From: Candidatus Binatia bacterium
Lineage (GTDB): Bacteria; Desulfobacterota_B; Binatia; UBA9968; JAJDTQ01
Assembly: GCA_022827045.1 (NCBI GenBank)
Contig: JAJDTQ010000015.1
Location: 1 to 10,528, forward strand
DNA length: 10,528 nucleotides
Direction of reading: 5' to 3'
Position 1 is the first letter of the stretch, and each line of letters starts with the position of its first letter. Both the position numbers and the translations under genes were made by a program. The notes under the pieces are model-generated. The model saw nothing but the letters and a program-made list of their open reading frames with translations, was not told the origin of the DNA and did not search any database. Shown here piece by piece: positions 1 through 8,200 of the stretch.

Positions 1-1089
1 GCCCGCTGGCCGCACGCTTCCGCGCTCATCGACGAGGCCTGCGGGGCGAGGGGCAACCTTCTGGCGTTCGTGGACAGGTCCCCCGCGGACAACGTCCGAT
101 TCCTCTTCGCAAAGACCTACTACCGCGGAGAAGACCGCGCAGCATGGCTGAAAGAGTACTATCGGACCTACTACGCGGTGGACGAGAGTCTTCCGCGATG
201 GGGGAGGCTCGCGGACAGCAAAATTGGTCGCACTGCCGATCTGTTCAGCGAAGAGGAGCGCAGGACGTCGATCGCGTACAACGAAGCAGCACCGCGTTTC
301 GAGTACGACAACGGCCTGAGCGTGTGCCTGGACGGACCCGGCGATTCGCGCATTGCCTGGGGAATCGCGAATCCCATCGACTCGGGCGGCTGGACCACCT
401 CGCGGGTCGACATGGTCGCGCGGGTTCTTCCCCACCTGCGCCAGTACGTTCGGGTGCGCTCCGCGCTCGCCGAAGCGGACGGCCTGGGCGCGGCGGTCGT
501 CGAGTTGCTGGACAACACCCGCGCCGGTGTCATCCAGCTCGACCGGCGCGGGCGGATCGTGGAGGCGAACGACAGTGCGCGGGAGCTGCTTCGCGGAAAC
601 GACGGGCTGTCCGACGTAGATGGAGAGCTGTGCGCAATCTCGCCTAACGACGACTCCAGGCTACAGGAGTTGCTGGCCCGGGCGTTGCCGCGTCTTGGCG
701 GACAGGGCGTGAGCGGCTCGATGACGGTAACGCGAACATCGCTTCTGCCGGGGTTCGCGTTGCACGTGACGCCGATGAGGAGCCGGGGAACAGACTACCG
801 CACCGGGAGCGCGGCTGCGCTCGTGCTGATCGTCGATCCGGTGAGACGGGCGCGGATCGATCCGGAACTCGTGCAGGCGGTGCTGGGACTCACGGCGGCG
901 GAGGCCGAGATTGCGGTGCTGCTCGCCGAAGGTCGCACCCTCCGCGAGATCGCCGCAACGACCGGCCGCGGATACAGCACCGTGCGGACGCACCTCAAGC
1001 ATATCTTCACCAAGCTCGGCAGCTCGCGACAATACGAGGTGGCGCAGACGGTCCTTGCGCTGTCAAGCCTGCCGAAGTCCCGGGACTAG
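1..1089 (+). CDS. LuxR-type HTH transcriptional regulator (5' end outside window)
   Basis: DNA-binding transcriptional regulator; its target genes and inducing signal cannot be read from the sequence. The frame is open from the first base. The codons before the first possible start (GTG at 70) still encode family-like sequence (WPHASALIDEACGARGN), so the true start is probably upstream and the entry is partial, with 362 residues visible. Counting from base 1, a PAS-like segment lies at about 165-230 (GVIQLDRRGRIVEAND). The C-terminal LuxR/GerE helix-turn-helix is at about 297-355, with LTAAEAEIAVLLAEG, the recognition region STVRTHLKHIFTKLG and a final hydrophobic helix. I see no receiver domain with a phospho-acceptor Asp, so it is not a classical response regulator. 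It is a member of a recognisable family of large single LuxR regulators. No terminator is visible after the TAG stop. The HTH call is sure; the role is not. Confidence 0.88.
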   Translation, partial: ARWPHASALIDEACGARGNLLAFVDRSPADNVRFLFAKTYYRGEDRAAWLKEYYRTYYAVDESLPRWGRLADSKIGRTADLFSEEERRTSIAYNEAAPRFEYDNGLSVCLDGPGDSRIAWGIANPIDSGGWTTSRVDMVARVLPHLRQYVRVRSALAEADGLGAAVVELLDNTRAGVIQLDRRGRIVEANDSARELLRGNDGLSDVDGELCAISPNDDSRLQELLARALPRLGGQGVSGSMTVTRTSLLPGFALHVTPMRSRGTDYRTGSAAALVLIVDPVRRARIDPELVQAVLGLTAAEAEIAVLLAEGRTLREIAATTGRGYSTVRTHLKHIFTKLGSSRQYEVAQTVLALSSLPKSRD

Positions 1090-1205
1090 GGACGTAGGCG
1101 ACCACTCCAAGGTCTTCAAGAATCTTGTCGGCCGTGGGTATCGGCTTCGGAAACGTCACAGCCGAGCCCAAGGGTTTGGCGGAAGAGGATACACGGATCG
1201 AGGTC

Positions 1206-1237
1206 TTGACATGGTCTCCGGTGTTTAGTCATATTAT
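1206..1237 (+). promoter_or_regulatory. Possible promoter of the toxin-antitoxin operon
   Basis: A perfect -35 hexamer TTGACA lies at 1206-1211. AT-rich -10 candidates follow: CATATT at 1230-1235 (18-base spacer) and TATTAT at 1232-1237 (20-base spacer). This is the only AT-rich stretch in the gap between the luxR stop and the antitoxin start, and it lies about 40 bases before that start. The assignment rests on motif match and position only. Confidence 0.5.
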
Positions 1238-1244
1238 TAGCTAA
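1237..1244. promoter_or_regulatory. Short palindrome, possible antitoxin operator
   Basis: TTAGCTAA is a perfect 8-base palindrome that overlaps the end of the proposed -10 region and lies 29 bases before the antitoxin start. A further TTAG half-site lies at 1225-1228. Phd/YefM antitoxins are known to repress their own operon by binding short palindromes at the promoter, which makes this a fair operator candidate. An 8-base palindrome can also arise by chance in AT-rich DNA. Confidence 0.3.
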
Positions 1245-1273
1245 GTTTGATTCGGCTCAAGGAGACCAAACCC

Positions 1274-1504
1274 ATGCCTGTGGTCAACGTCCATCAAGCC
1301 AAGACTCAGCTCTCCCGCCTGTTGGCGCAGGTGGAGGCGGGCGAGGAGGTGGTTATCGCCCGGCGGGGTGAACCCGTCGCACGGCTTGTTCGCTGCAAGT
1401 CGCGCGGTAAGCGGCAGTTCGGCGCCATGAGGGGACAAATCGTTGTAGACGACAGCATCCTCGACCCGCTACCGGAAGATGAATTGGCAGCCTGGGAAGG
1501 CTGA
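1274..1504 (+). CDS. Type II antitoxin, Phd/YefM family (partner of VapC)
   Basis: Antitoxin of 76 residues, expected to bind and neutralise the PIN toxin encoded just downstream and to repress the shared operon. The N-terminal half shows the Phd/YefM pattern: VNVHQAKTQLSRLLAQVEAGEE, then VVIARRGEPVARLV at about 26-39. This is the usual DNA-binding and dimerisation domain. The acidic C-terminal tail (about 58-76, SILDPLPEDELAAWEG) is the part that normally wraps around the toxin. The start is ATG 1274, preceded by AAGGAG at 1259-1264 with 9-base spacing. An in-frame TTG at 1247 lies before that ribosome-binding site and is a poor candidate. The stop is 6 bases from the toxin start, so the two are an operon. 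Length and motifs are normal for the family. Confidence 0.9.
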   Translation: MPVVNVHQAKTQLSRLLAQVEAGEEVVIARRGEPVARLVRCKSRGKRQFGAMRGQIVVDDSILDPLPEDELAAWEG

Positions 1505-1510
1505 ACCGAA

Positions 1511-1897
1511 GTGAGGCTCCTTCTTGATACCCATGCTTTCCTGTGGTGGCTCGCAGGCAACAGGCGGCTCTCGCCGGCGGCCCGTCGTGCAGTCGACGAC
1601 ACTTCGAATGACGTGGTCGTCAGCGCGGCAACCGCTTGGGAGATTACTACCAAGCATCGTGTCGGTAAACTATCGGAGGCGGAGGCCGTCGCTCTCGACG
1701 TAACCGGCAGCATCGCCAGCCAAGGCTTCGACGAACTTGCGATCACTGTTGAAGACGCGGAACGTGCCGGGCGATTGCCCGGCACCCACCGCGACCCGTT
1801 TGACCGCATGCTGATTGCCCAGGCATTGGCGCACAATTTGACCGTTGTCTCAATCGACGCCGTGTTTGACGGATACGGCGTCTCTCGTCTGTGGTGA
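1511..1897 (+). CDS. vapC: VapC-type PIN-domain toxin (putative ribonuclease)
   Basis: PIN-domain toxin of 128 residues; family members are Mg2+-dependent RNases that cut tRNA or rRNA and stop translation when not held by their antitoxin. The four expected acidic active-site positions are present: D6 in LLLDTHAFLWW, E44 in SAATAWEI, D98 in HRDPFDRMLIAQA, and D116 in VVSIDAVFDGYG. The domain is full length and ends in the GVSRLW tail typical of the COG3744-like VapC group. The start is GTG 1511, six bases after the antitoxin stop; a purine-rich GGAAGG at 1495-1500 inside the antitoxin gene can act as ribosome-binding site. Nothing suggests damage, so the pair is probably functional. The physiological role (stress, island maintenance or phage defence) is not visible; the target RNA is unknown. 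Confidence 0.92.
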   Translation: MRLLLDTHAFLWWLAGNRRLSPAARRAVDDTSNDVVVSAATAWEITTKHRVGKLSEAEAVALDVTGSIASQGFDELAITVEDAERAGRLPGTHRDPFDRMLIAQALAHNLTVVSIDAVFDGYGVSRLW

Positions 1898-2011
1898 TCC
1901 ACCCGTCCTGTGAAAGGGAGGTGGTCCTACTTTCTTGGACAGGCAGGCGGCGGAGTTAAGGTGTATTCCGGTGCAGTCGGTCATGCCGCCAGGGTCCTTT
2001 CTTGCTGGCGA

Positions 2012-2044
2012 CGGCCCGGGGATTTCCGCCCACGGAAAGGGCCG
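2012..2044. terminator. Strong hairpin between convergent genes, possible terminator
   Basis: An outer arm CGGCCC (2012-2017) pairs with GGGCCG (2039-2044), and an inner arm TTTCCG (2023-2028) pairs with CGGAAA (2033-2038) around a CCCA loop. This gives 12 base pairs with one 5-base bulge at 2018-2022. It lies between the vapC stop and the end of the minus-strand gene, where a bidirectional terminator would be expected. No T-run follows on either strand, so it is not a textbook intrinsic terminator and could be another structured repeat. The rest of the 1898-2112 gap shows no gene I can support. Confidence 0.35.
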
Positions 2045-2112
2045 ACAGCGCGGCCCAATAGTGCGTCTACCATATCCATCCGTGGCCGACCGTTGAGGCC
2101 AGCATTCGCAGT

Positions 2113-2790
2113 TTATCCCAGCCCATATGCCGAGCGGAGAAGATCGACAGCCTCACCTCGGCTGAACAGCGCACCAAACGTGTGGGGGTCCAAGGATTCG
2201 TCGGCTTGAACCCGGTTGACGAAGCTTTGGAGATCCTGGCGGATGGGTTTCGGCAGCTCGAAAGAGGCGTCCTGGGGTAGAAGCTGCACCAGACGGAACA
2301 CATCGTTGCGGTGCTTCCGGATGTCATCGCGGTGGACATTCCCGGCCGCCTCCAAACGCGCCGTCAGGTCCAGGAATGCGCGCGCCTTGAATGGAATGAG
2401 CAGCCCCTCGTCGATGATCGTGACACCGTCGACACTCTTCTTGGCTTCCTGGAGCGCTGCGTAGTAGGCGTCGTCCAAAAGGATCGCCGAAAGGCTGATT
2501 ACATCGTCATCTACCGGTATCCGCGTCAGCACAGTGTCTTCGGGTAAGTCCAGACCTCCAGGACGTCGCGAAAAAAGCTCGATCATGAAAGGGAAACTCG
2601 GGTCGGTCGGTAGGTGAAAGCGATAGAACTCCTTCGTCCCATCGCTTCTCTCCCGCGCTTGGTATCCGCCTGCGTCGAGGAACGCGCCGACGGCGGTTCC
2701 AAACGCTGCGTCGACCACCTCGACGCAAAGCACCATGTCGAGGTAGGTTTGGTATTCCCCGCGCCGAAGAACTGGCGTATTTTCCGTCAT
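2113..2790 (-). CDS. Nucleotidyltransferase-like (AbiEii/MNT-like) protein, probably N-terminally truncated
   Basis: Protein of 225 residues that resembles a family of minimal nucleotidyltransferase-like proteins often found with toxin-antitoxin and abortive-infection loci. Recognisable blocks are LDMVLCVEVVDAAFG (17-31), EFYRFHLPTD and MIELFSRRP (54-77), DDDVISLSAILLDDAYY (94-110), LIPFKARAFLDLTAR (131-145) and KHRNDVFRL (159-167). Relatives as I know them begin with about 35-40 more residues containing the GG motif, followed by a D-[LIV]-D metal-binding motif. Here the GG motif is absent, the first Asp is replaced (YLD at 16-18), and the first nine residues look unrelated. A stop (TAA) lies in frame just upstream of ATG 2790, and no ribosome-binding site precedes it. 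The gene is therefore probably a remnant without catalytic function, though a repurposed role is possible. It converges with vapC, so it is not in the same operon. Confidence 0.6.
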   Translation of the reverse strand: MTENTPVLRRGEYQTYLDMVLCVEVVDAAFGTAVGAFLDAGGYQARERSDGTKEFYRFHLPTDPSFPFMIELFSRRPGGLDLPEDTVLTRIPVDDDVISLSAILLDDAYYAALQEAKKSVDGVTIIDEGLLIPFKARAFLDLTARLEAAGNVHRDDIRKHRNDVFRLVQLLPQDASFELPKPIRQDLQSFVNRVQADESLDPHTFGALFSRGEAVDLLRSAYGLG

Positions 2791-3895
2791 AAGATCAATA
2801 GGTTAGGTAGCACTCGATCTGGATTGCGAAAAGTGTTCAATGGCCAGGTACCAATTAGGCACCGATTCATTTCCGGGTCGTGCGCACGAACGTGCTTCAA
2901 TGACGGTAGAGATTCGGTAGTCAGGGAAAGCGCGAGGATCGCCGTCTCGTGGCTGGCAACGCCGGAGAACTCGCCGAGCCCCGATCGGGCCTCCGCCCCT
3001 GTAAAGAAACGATCACAGCCGCACGACGACAGGGTTGCGACTCCGTGTATTTATGACTTGTCTCGTTCTTGAAAGCTCAAATTTAGGGTTCGTGGGCCGT
3101 CATAAACCCCGCAGACAGGTCCTATCGCGAAGTGGTCGAAGACTTTTCGACGCAGCGAGCAAAGATCGCGGAGTCGACGACCGTGCGACGGCCCGGTGTC
3201 TTTCGGATATGCGGCGCGGCACACAGGCCAAGACCGTGTGTTCTGCCGCCAGATACATCCCTCCGTTGGTCCCTCTTTCTGACACGACGACTCTACTGCA
3301 CTTCAGACACCGTCGCCCAATCGATTAGGATCAGGCGAGCCGGTCGTCATCGACGGTTGTAACTGCGTGGGGTGTTGGATGTTGGCCGCTACACAGGTGG
3401 TCGAATTGTCAGCAGTGTTCTTAAACGAATTAATCAGACAGCACACTAGATACACATTGAAGCCTTGGGACAGGGCCCTAGCTAACACTGCGAAACGGCG
3501 TGTCAATTCAGTTCGTGGCACGGAGTGGAACGGAGCTTCACCGTATCAGGCCGCGGGGGACCGCCGTTCGACCTTGATTTCATCGGCATGCTCCATCGCT
3601 TGCGCCAGGTCTTAGGCAGCCTGGAGCCGCAGCCACGTGTCGGCGGGATCTACCAGTCATGTTTCTCTCCCTGGCGAGGTCATGGCCGCGGTCCGGCCCA
3701 CTGCACTTGTTCCCGCACCCTTGACATCGGAATCGTGTTCTGGAATGTAAAATTTTTTCGTGATCGGCCCGTTTTGGGCGGACTGGATACGGAGGACGGC
3801 GAGGTAGCCTTCGAAGCGGGGTTGAGGAGGCGTTTGGCACGGTGACGACCTCGTTGCTGGTTTCGCCGGGCACTACCTTCGCATACGGAGTCACG
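2791..3895. other. Long stretch without a supportable gene, about 1.1 kb
   Basis: No open frame here has family-like protein sequence, a clear ribosome-binding site or gene-like length. The longest frames (up to about 150 codons) have mixed composition like random translation of GC-rich DNA. I see no tRNA, rRNA or CRISPR repeats. Minor structure: a perfect palindrome CCCGATCGGG at 2980-2989, and a small hairpin at 3135-3151 with arms GTCGAA and TTCGAC around 5 bases. The part near 3400-3480 is clearly more AT-rich than its surroundings. A possible promoter lies at 3721-3753. The stretch could be decayed genes or a junction of inserted DNA; the missing 5' part of the neighbouring nucleotidyltransferase gene was looked for next to it and not found. 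Confidence 0.5.
3721..3753 (+). promoter_or_regulatory. Possible promoter of the autotransporter-lipoprotein unit
   Basis: A perfect TTGACA is at 3721-3726. The best -10-like sequence, TAAAAT at 3748-3753, gives a 21-base spacer, longer than ideal; TGTAAA at 3746-3751 gives 19. It lies about 140-170 bases before the start of the inverse autotransporter gene, in the right direction. If real, the transcript would carry a 5' leader of about 135 bases. Weak evidence. Confidence 0.3.
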
Positions 3896-5245
3896 ATGAA
3901 CACTGCCCGTGAGAAGGCCACGACTGTCCTTCCGATCATCGCATCGTTTCTGGTGCTGCTGTCCAGTGCGGCCAACGCTGACTACTGGTTTGTCGACCGC
4001 CTGAACCCCGGGGCGTCCGGCTTGCGGGCCTGCGCATCAGTAGCAACCGGGGTTACGGAAGGAGGCGCGGCGTTGTCGAGGGTTGCCCGTTGTATTACCG
4101 ATCAGACACTTTCCGGAGTGATTGACGGGGCCCTAGGCTTGGCCGAGGACCAAGGACAAGAGGTGTTCGGGAAACACTTTCGCATCGATCACGGTCTGGG
4201 TCTGTCCGTGGACGGCGGGTTGCGCGGCGATTTCGATGCCGTGATTCCCCTGCAGGCGTTTTCTTCAACCGACTCCGAAGCCGACGGCAGGCGCGCGCTG
4301 TTCATGCAGAGCGGCGTAACCCAGTGGACTGACAGACATGGTTTCCGGCGTAACGACCAGCGCCACGGCCTTGTGCGTCGCTTCGCCGCACTCGATGACC
4401 TCGACGAGGGGATCTTCGGACTATGGATCTTTTTTCAGCAAAGTCTCGAACGTGACCATGAAAGGTTCGTTACAGGTATGGATTACGCCGGGCGCTGGGG
4501 AACAGGCTCGCTGAATTACTTCATGCCGACGACCGGCTGGCTACCGGGGCGGCCGGGCTACGAGGAGCGCGCCCTTGAGGGGATGGAGCTTGACCTGCGG
4601 TTCAATGCGACCAGCACCATCACCCTGAACGCCGCCACGGGTCGATGGGAGGCGAAAGATGGCTCCGGTCGGTGGACGACGCGGTCTCGCCTGGGGCTTG
4701 ATTGGCGTCCGCATCCGTGGCTGAGGTTCGGGGGCAACTGGGGCGATTCTGGTTCCGGCGGCGATACCGTGGACGTCCGGGCTACGGTGACCATCCCATT
4801 CGGAGGTGCGAGGCCCGAGCGTTCCCGCTGGCAGGGGTTTGGTGTCGTGGGCGGCGGCGTGAAGCATAGCGCGGTCGACGTTTGGCGTTCCGTCGACCAT
4901 GTGGGTAGGATCGAAGTTGCCGAACGGACCGTTCCGATCGTCGACAGCGACCCCACGAGCGAGGCGACCGTGAGATTCTTACAGGACAGCGTGGATACCG
5001 GGGGAACGGTTCGCGTGGAAATCGTGCTTTCCTCGCCCGCGCCGACGGACACTCCGCTGACGGTGCAACTCGTACCCGGGGGAGGGCTCAATCCCGCCGT
5101 TCCAGGAGAGGATTACGTTGATGAGGCTGTGGAAGTCACAATCGGCCAAAGGAAGACAAGCGCGACGGCCGCCTTCCGCTTGCTGAAAAACCCGGCCCTG
5201 CAGACGGCACGCTCTCTGAGCGTGACAGTTACCGCAGTGAAATAG
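3896..5245 (+). CDS. Inverse autotransporter (intimin/invasin-type beta-barrel) with one Calx-beta-like passenger domain
   Basis: Outer-membrane protein of 449 residues that should insert a beta-barrel and display a small C-terminal domain on the cell surface. Residues 1-28 form a Sec signal peptide with likely cleavage after SSAANA. Residues about 88-302 match the intimin/invasin barrel pattern: ALFMQSGVTQWTDRHGFRRND (134-154), FFQQSLERDHERFVTGMDY (179-197), the conserved LNYFMPTTGW (206-215) and YEERALEGMELDL (222-234), then alternating strands ending in VDVRATVTIPFG (292-303). Residues about 350-447 look like one Calx-beta/Ig-type domain (VRFLQDSVDTGGTVRVEIVLS, then DYVDEAVEVTIGQ). Family passengers are usually many domains long; this one is very short, and there is no LysM domain at the N-terminus. 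The start is ATG 3896, with GGAG five bases upstream at 3887-3890 and a clean signal peptide; an in-frame GTG at 3842 would spoil it. Only 35 bases separate it from the lipoprotein gene, so they are probably co-transcribed. Cys46 and Cys66 precede the barrel; a disulfide is possible. The binding target is unknown. Confidence 0.82.
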   Translation: MNTAREKATTVLPIIASFLVLLSSAANADYWFVDRLNPGASGLRACASVATGVTEGGAALSRVARCITDQTLSGVIDGALGLAEDQGQEVFGKHFRIDHGLGLSVDGGLRGDFDAVIPLQAFSSTDSEADGRRALFMQSGVTQWTDRHGFRRNDQRHGLVRRFAALDDLDEGIFGLWIFFQQSLERDHERFVTGMDYAGRWGTGSLNYFMPTTGWLPGRPGYEERALEGMELDLRFNATSTITLNAATGRWEAKDGSGRWTTRSRLGLDWRPHPWLRFGGNWGDSGSGGDTVDVRATVTIPFGGARPERSRWQGFGVVGGGVKHSAVDVWRSVDHVGRIEVAERTVPIVDSDPTSEATVRFLQDSVDTGGTVRVEIVLSSPAPTDTPLTVQLVPGGGLNPAVPGEDYVDEAVEVTIGQRKTSATAAFRLLKNPALQTARSLSVTVTAVK

Positions 5246-5280
5246 CGGGATGGAAAGTCCACGCTGAGCCACAATCGGCA

Positions 5281-8200
5281 ATGGCAAGCAAGACACTCGC
5301 CCGGAAACTGATATCGACGATCATCTTCTCCGGCATGATTGCGCTTGGCGCGGTCGGTTGTGGTGGTGGAGGAGGTGGAGGCGGTTCGACTTCCGTTACT
5401 CCCCCACCACCAGAGATCCCGATCGTGCCAGCCGACGATCACGGCGATTCGCGGGCTGATGCGACGACCCTTGTCCTGGGCCGCTCGTTGCCGGGCGTGA
5501 TCGAGACGGTCGGCGACGAGGACTATTTCCGTGTGAACGTGACCGAGCTTGGCACGCTGACGGTCTACACCACGGGTCGCCTTGATTCCGTCGGCAAGTT
5601 GCAGGCAGCCGATGGATCCATCCTGGCAACGGACGACAACAGCGGGGCCGACAACAACTTCAGGATCGAACACCTCGTCAACACGGGCACCTACTACGTC
5701 AAGGTTAACGGCGAGGGTACGGTCTCGTCTACCGGTGCCTATATCGTGCATACGCGCTTCGTTGCCGGATCGTCGCCACCCGTCGACGACCACGGCAATT
5801 CACGGTCCGATGCCACGGGGCTTGCTCTGGGCAGTTCATCGCCGGGCGAGATCGAGACGGTCGGCGACGAGGATTACTTTCGCGTGAACGTGGCCGAGCT
5901 TGGCACGCTGACGATCTACACGACAGGCTTCCTCAATTCCGTCGGCGAGTTGCAGGCAGCCGATGGATTCGTCCTGGCAACGGACGACAACAGCGGGACC
6001 GACAATAACTTCAAGATCGAACGCCTCGTTGACCCGGGCACCTACTACGTCAAGGTCAAGGGCTATGAATCCGTCGATGCCAACGGAACCAGGATCACGT
6101 TTACCGGTCCGTATATCGTCCGTACGGGTTTCGTTGCCGGGCCGGCACCCCCCGTCGACGACCACAGCAACTCCCGGCATGGTGCCACGGAGATTGCCCT
6201 GGGGAGTTCGTTGCCGGGCGAGATCGGGGTATCCGGCGACGAGGATTACTTCCGCGTGAATGTGACCGAGCCCGGCACGCTGACGGTGTACACGACAGGC
6301 AACCTGGATACCTACGGCCACCTAAGCGTCCCGTCTTACGACGATAGCGGCGATGAGAAGAACTTCCGTATCTCGGCGGACATTGTCCATCCGGGCACGT
6401 ACTTCATCGGTGTTGGGGCCAATCTGCGGGCAACCGGAAGCTATGTCGTGTGGACGCATTTCGTTGGCTTTCCGCCGGACCAACACGGCAACACGAGGGC
6501 CGATGCCACACCCATTCCCGTGGGAGGCTCGGTGCCGGGCGAGATCTGGGAGGAGGACGACGACGACTTCTTCAGGGTGGAGGTCCCCCGACCGGGCCGA
6601 CTGAGGGTAATCGTGTCGTGCAGGGGGCTCTGCAATGAACTGGTGGGCGAGGTGCAGGCGGCTGACGGCGTCCGCTTGGGAAACCTCAGATCCCTCGGAT
6701 ACATCTCCGAAATCTGGCTCGACGTCACTCCGGGGACTTACTACGTCAGGATCGGGGTGGGTGATCTCGACCGAAGACATATCTATGACGTGACGCCTCA
6801 TTTCAGGGGCTCACTGCCACCGCAAACTGACGATCACGGCGACACGAGGGCTGATGCGACGGCCCTTCCCTTGGGAAGTTCGGTGGCGGGCGAACTCGGG
6901 GGGCCCGAAGACAAAGATTACTTCCGTCTGAATGTGACCAGGCCGGGCACGCTGACGGTGTACACGACAGGCGGCGTCGATACCGTGGGCGAGCTACAAT
7001 CCGCTGACGGTACTCGCGTAGCGTCCGATGACGGTCGGGGCGACCGATCTAATTTCAAGATCGTGAGCTCCGTTGATTCGGGCACGTACTTCGTCAGAGT
7101 AAGCAGTGGTGGCGGTGGTGGCGGCAGCGACTCCCATGGAAACTATTTCGTGCTGGCGGATTTTGGGGCGCCGCTGCCCGCTGACGACCACGGCGACACG
7201 AGGGCCGATGCTACGCTTGTCCCCCTGGGAGGCTCGGTGGCGGGCGAGATCTGGGAAGACGCCGACGATGATTTCTTCAGGATTGTGATCCCGCAGAGAG
7301 GCACGCTGTCGGTCTACGCGAGAGAGGATGAGCATAGTGGTGTCGGTTTTGTGCGAGGCGAACTGTACGCTGCTGACGGGAGGCGCCTTAGGGAAACCAA
7401 TAAACTCGGCCCCGGGGCCAACTTCGGGTTCGAGCTAGGTCTCGACCCCGGCACGTACTTTGTCAGGGTTTACACTTATGTCCAGCGTTACGGGACTGCC
7501 GAACGCTATGTCGTGCATGCGGACTTCGTTGCCAGTCCGCCGGACGACCACGGCGATACGAGAGCCGATGCCACGAGCCTGGCCCTGGGAGGCTCGGTAT
7601 CGGGAGTGATGGAGGCATCCAATGACAAAGATTTCTTCCGCGTGGAGGTTACGCGGCCGGGTTGGCTGATCGTACACACGACGGGGCATGACCTGCACAC
7701 ACGGCTGCGAACCCCCGACGGCGCTCTCCTTGCGCGCAACTACGATCACAGTAATCGGTATATCTTGGGGGTGCAATACGGCGTCGTCCCCGGCACTTAC
7801 TACGTCGAAGCCAGTGTAAGGTCCCTGGCCGGGTTGCCTGCAAGCTATACGGTGTTTGCCCAGTTTTTTCCCGATGGGGCACCTGATGGTCATGGCGACT
7901 CAAAGGCCGATGCCACGGTGCTTCCGCTCGAAAGTTCGGTGCCGGGTGCGATCGAGCAAGGCGACGATGTCGACTTCTTCAGGTTGGAGGTAACGGCTCG
8001 GGGTACGCTGACGGTCTCCACGACGGGCGGTTTCTTCACCAAGATCGGCGAACTGCAATCCGCTGACGGCACAGTCCTGCGGTGCGATTGTCAAGCTTAC
8101 CGCCGCTCTGGCGCTGACAAGGAAAACTTCGCAATGGAGGACGAAGTCTTCCCGGGGACATACTACGTCAAGGTTGGCAGCCATGGCGATGCACGCGGGA

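Noticed and set aside
1090..1230. Minus-strand open frame in the gap after luxR that reads like a short protein tail
   Set aside because: It runs back into the antisense of the luxR gene without a stop, has no ribosome-binding site and matches no family I recognise.
1898..2011. Possible insertion-sequence end just after vapC
   Set aside because: The sequence looked vaguely like an IS border, but there is no matching inverted end, no target duplication and no transposase nearby; I could not support it.
3367..3615. 82-codon plus-strand frame in the non-coding stretch
   Set aside because: No ribosome-binding site, no recognisable domain, and an overlapping minus-strand frame of similar quality; likely chance.
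3525..3845. 106-codon frame directly before the inverse autotransporter
   Set aside because: Composition like random translation, no motif, overlaps the proposed promoter; a signal for coding is lacking.
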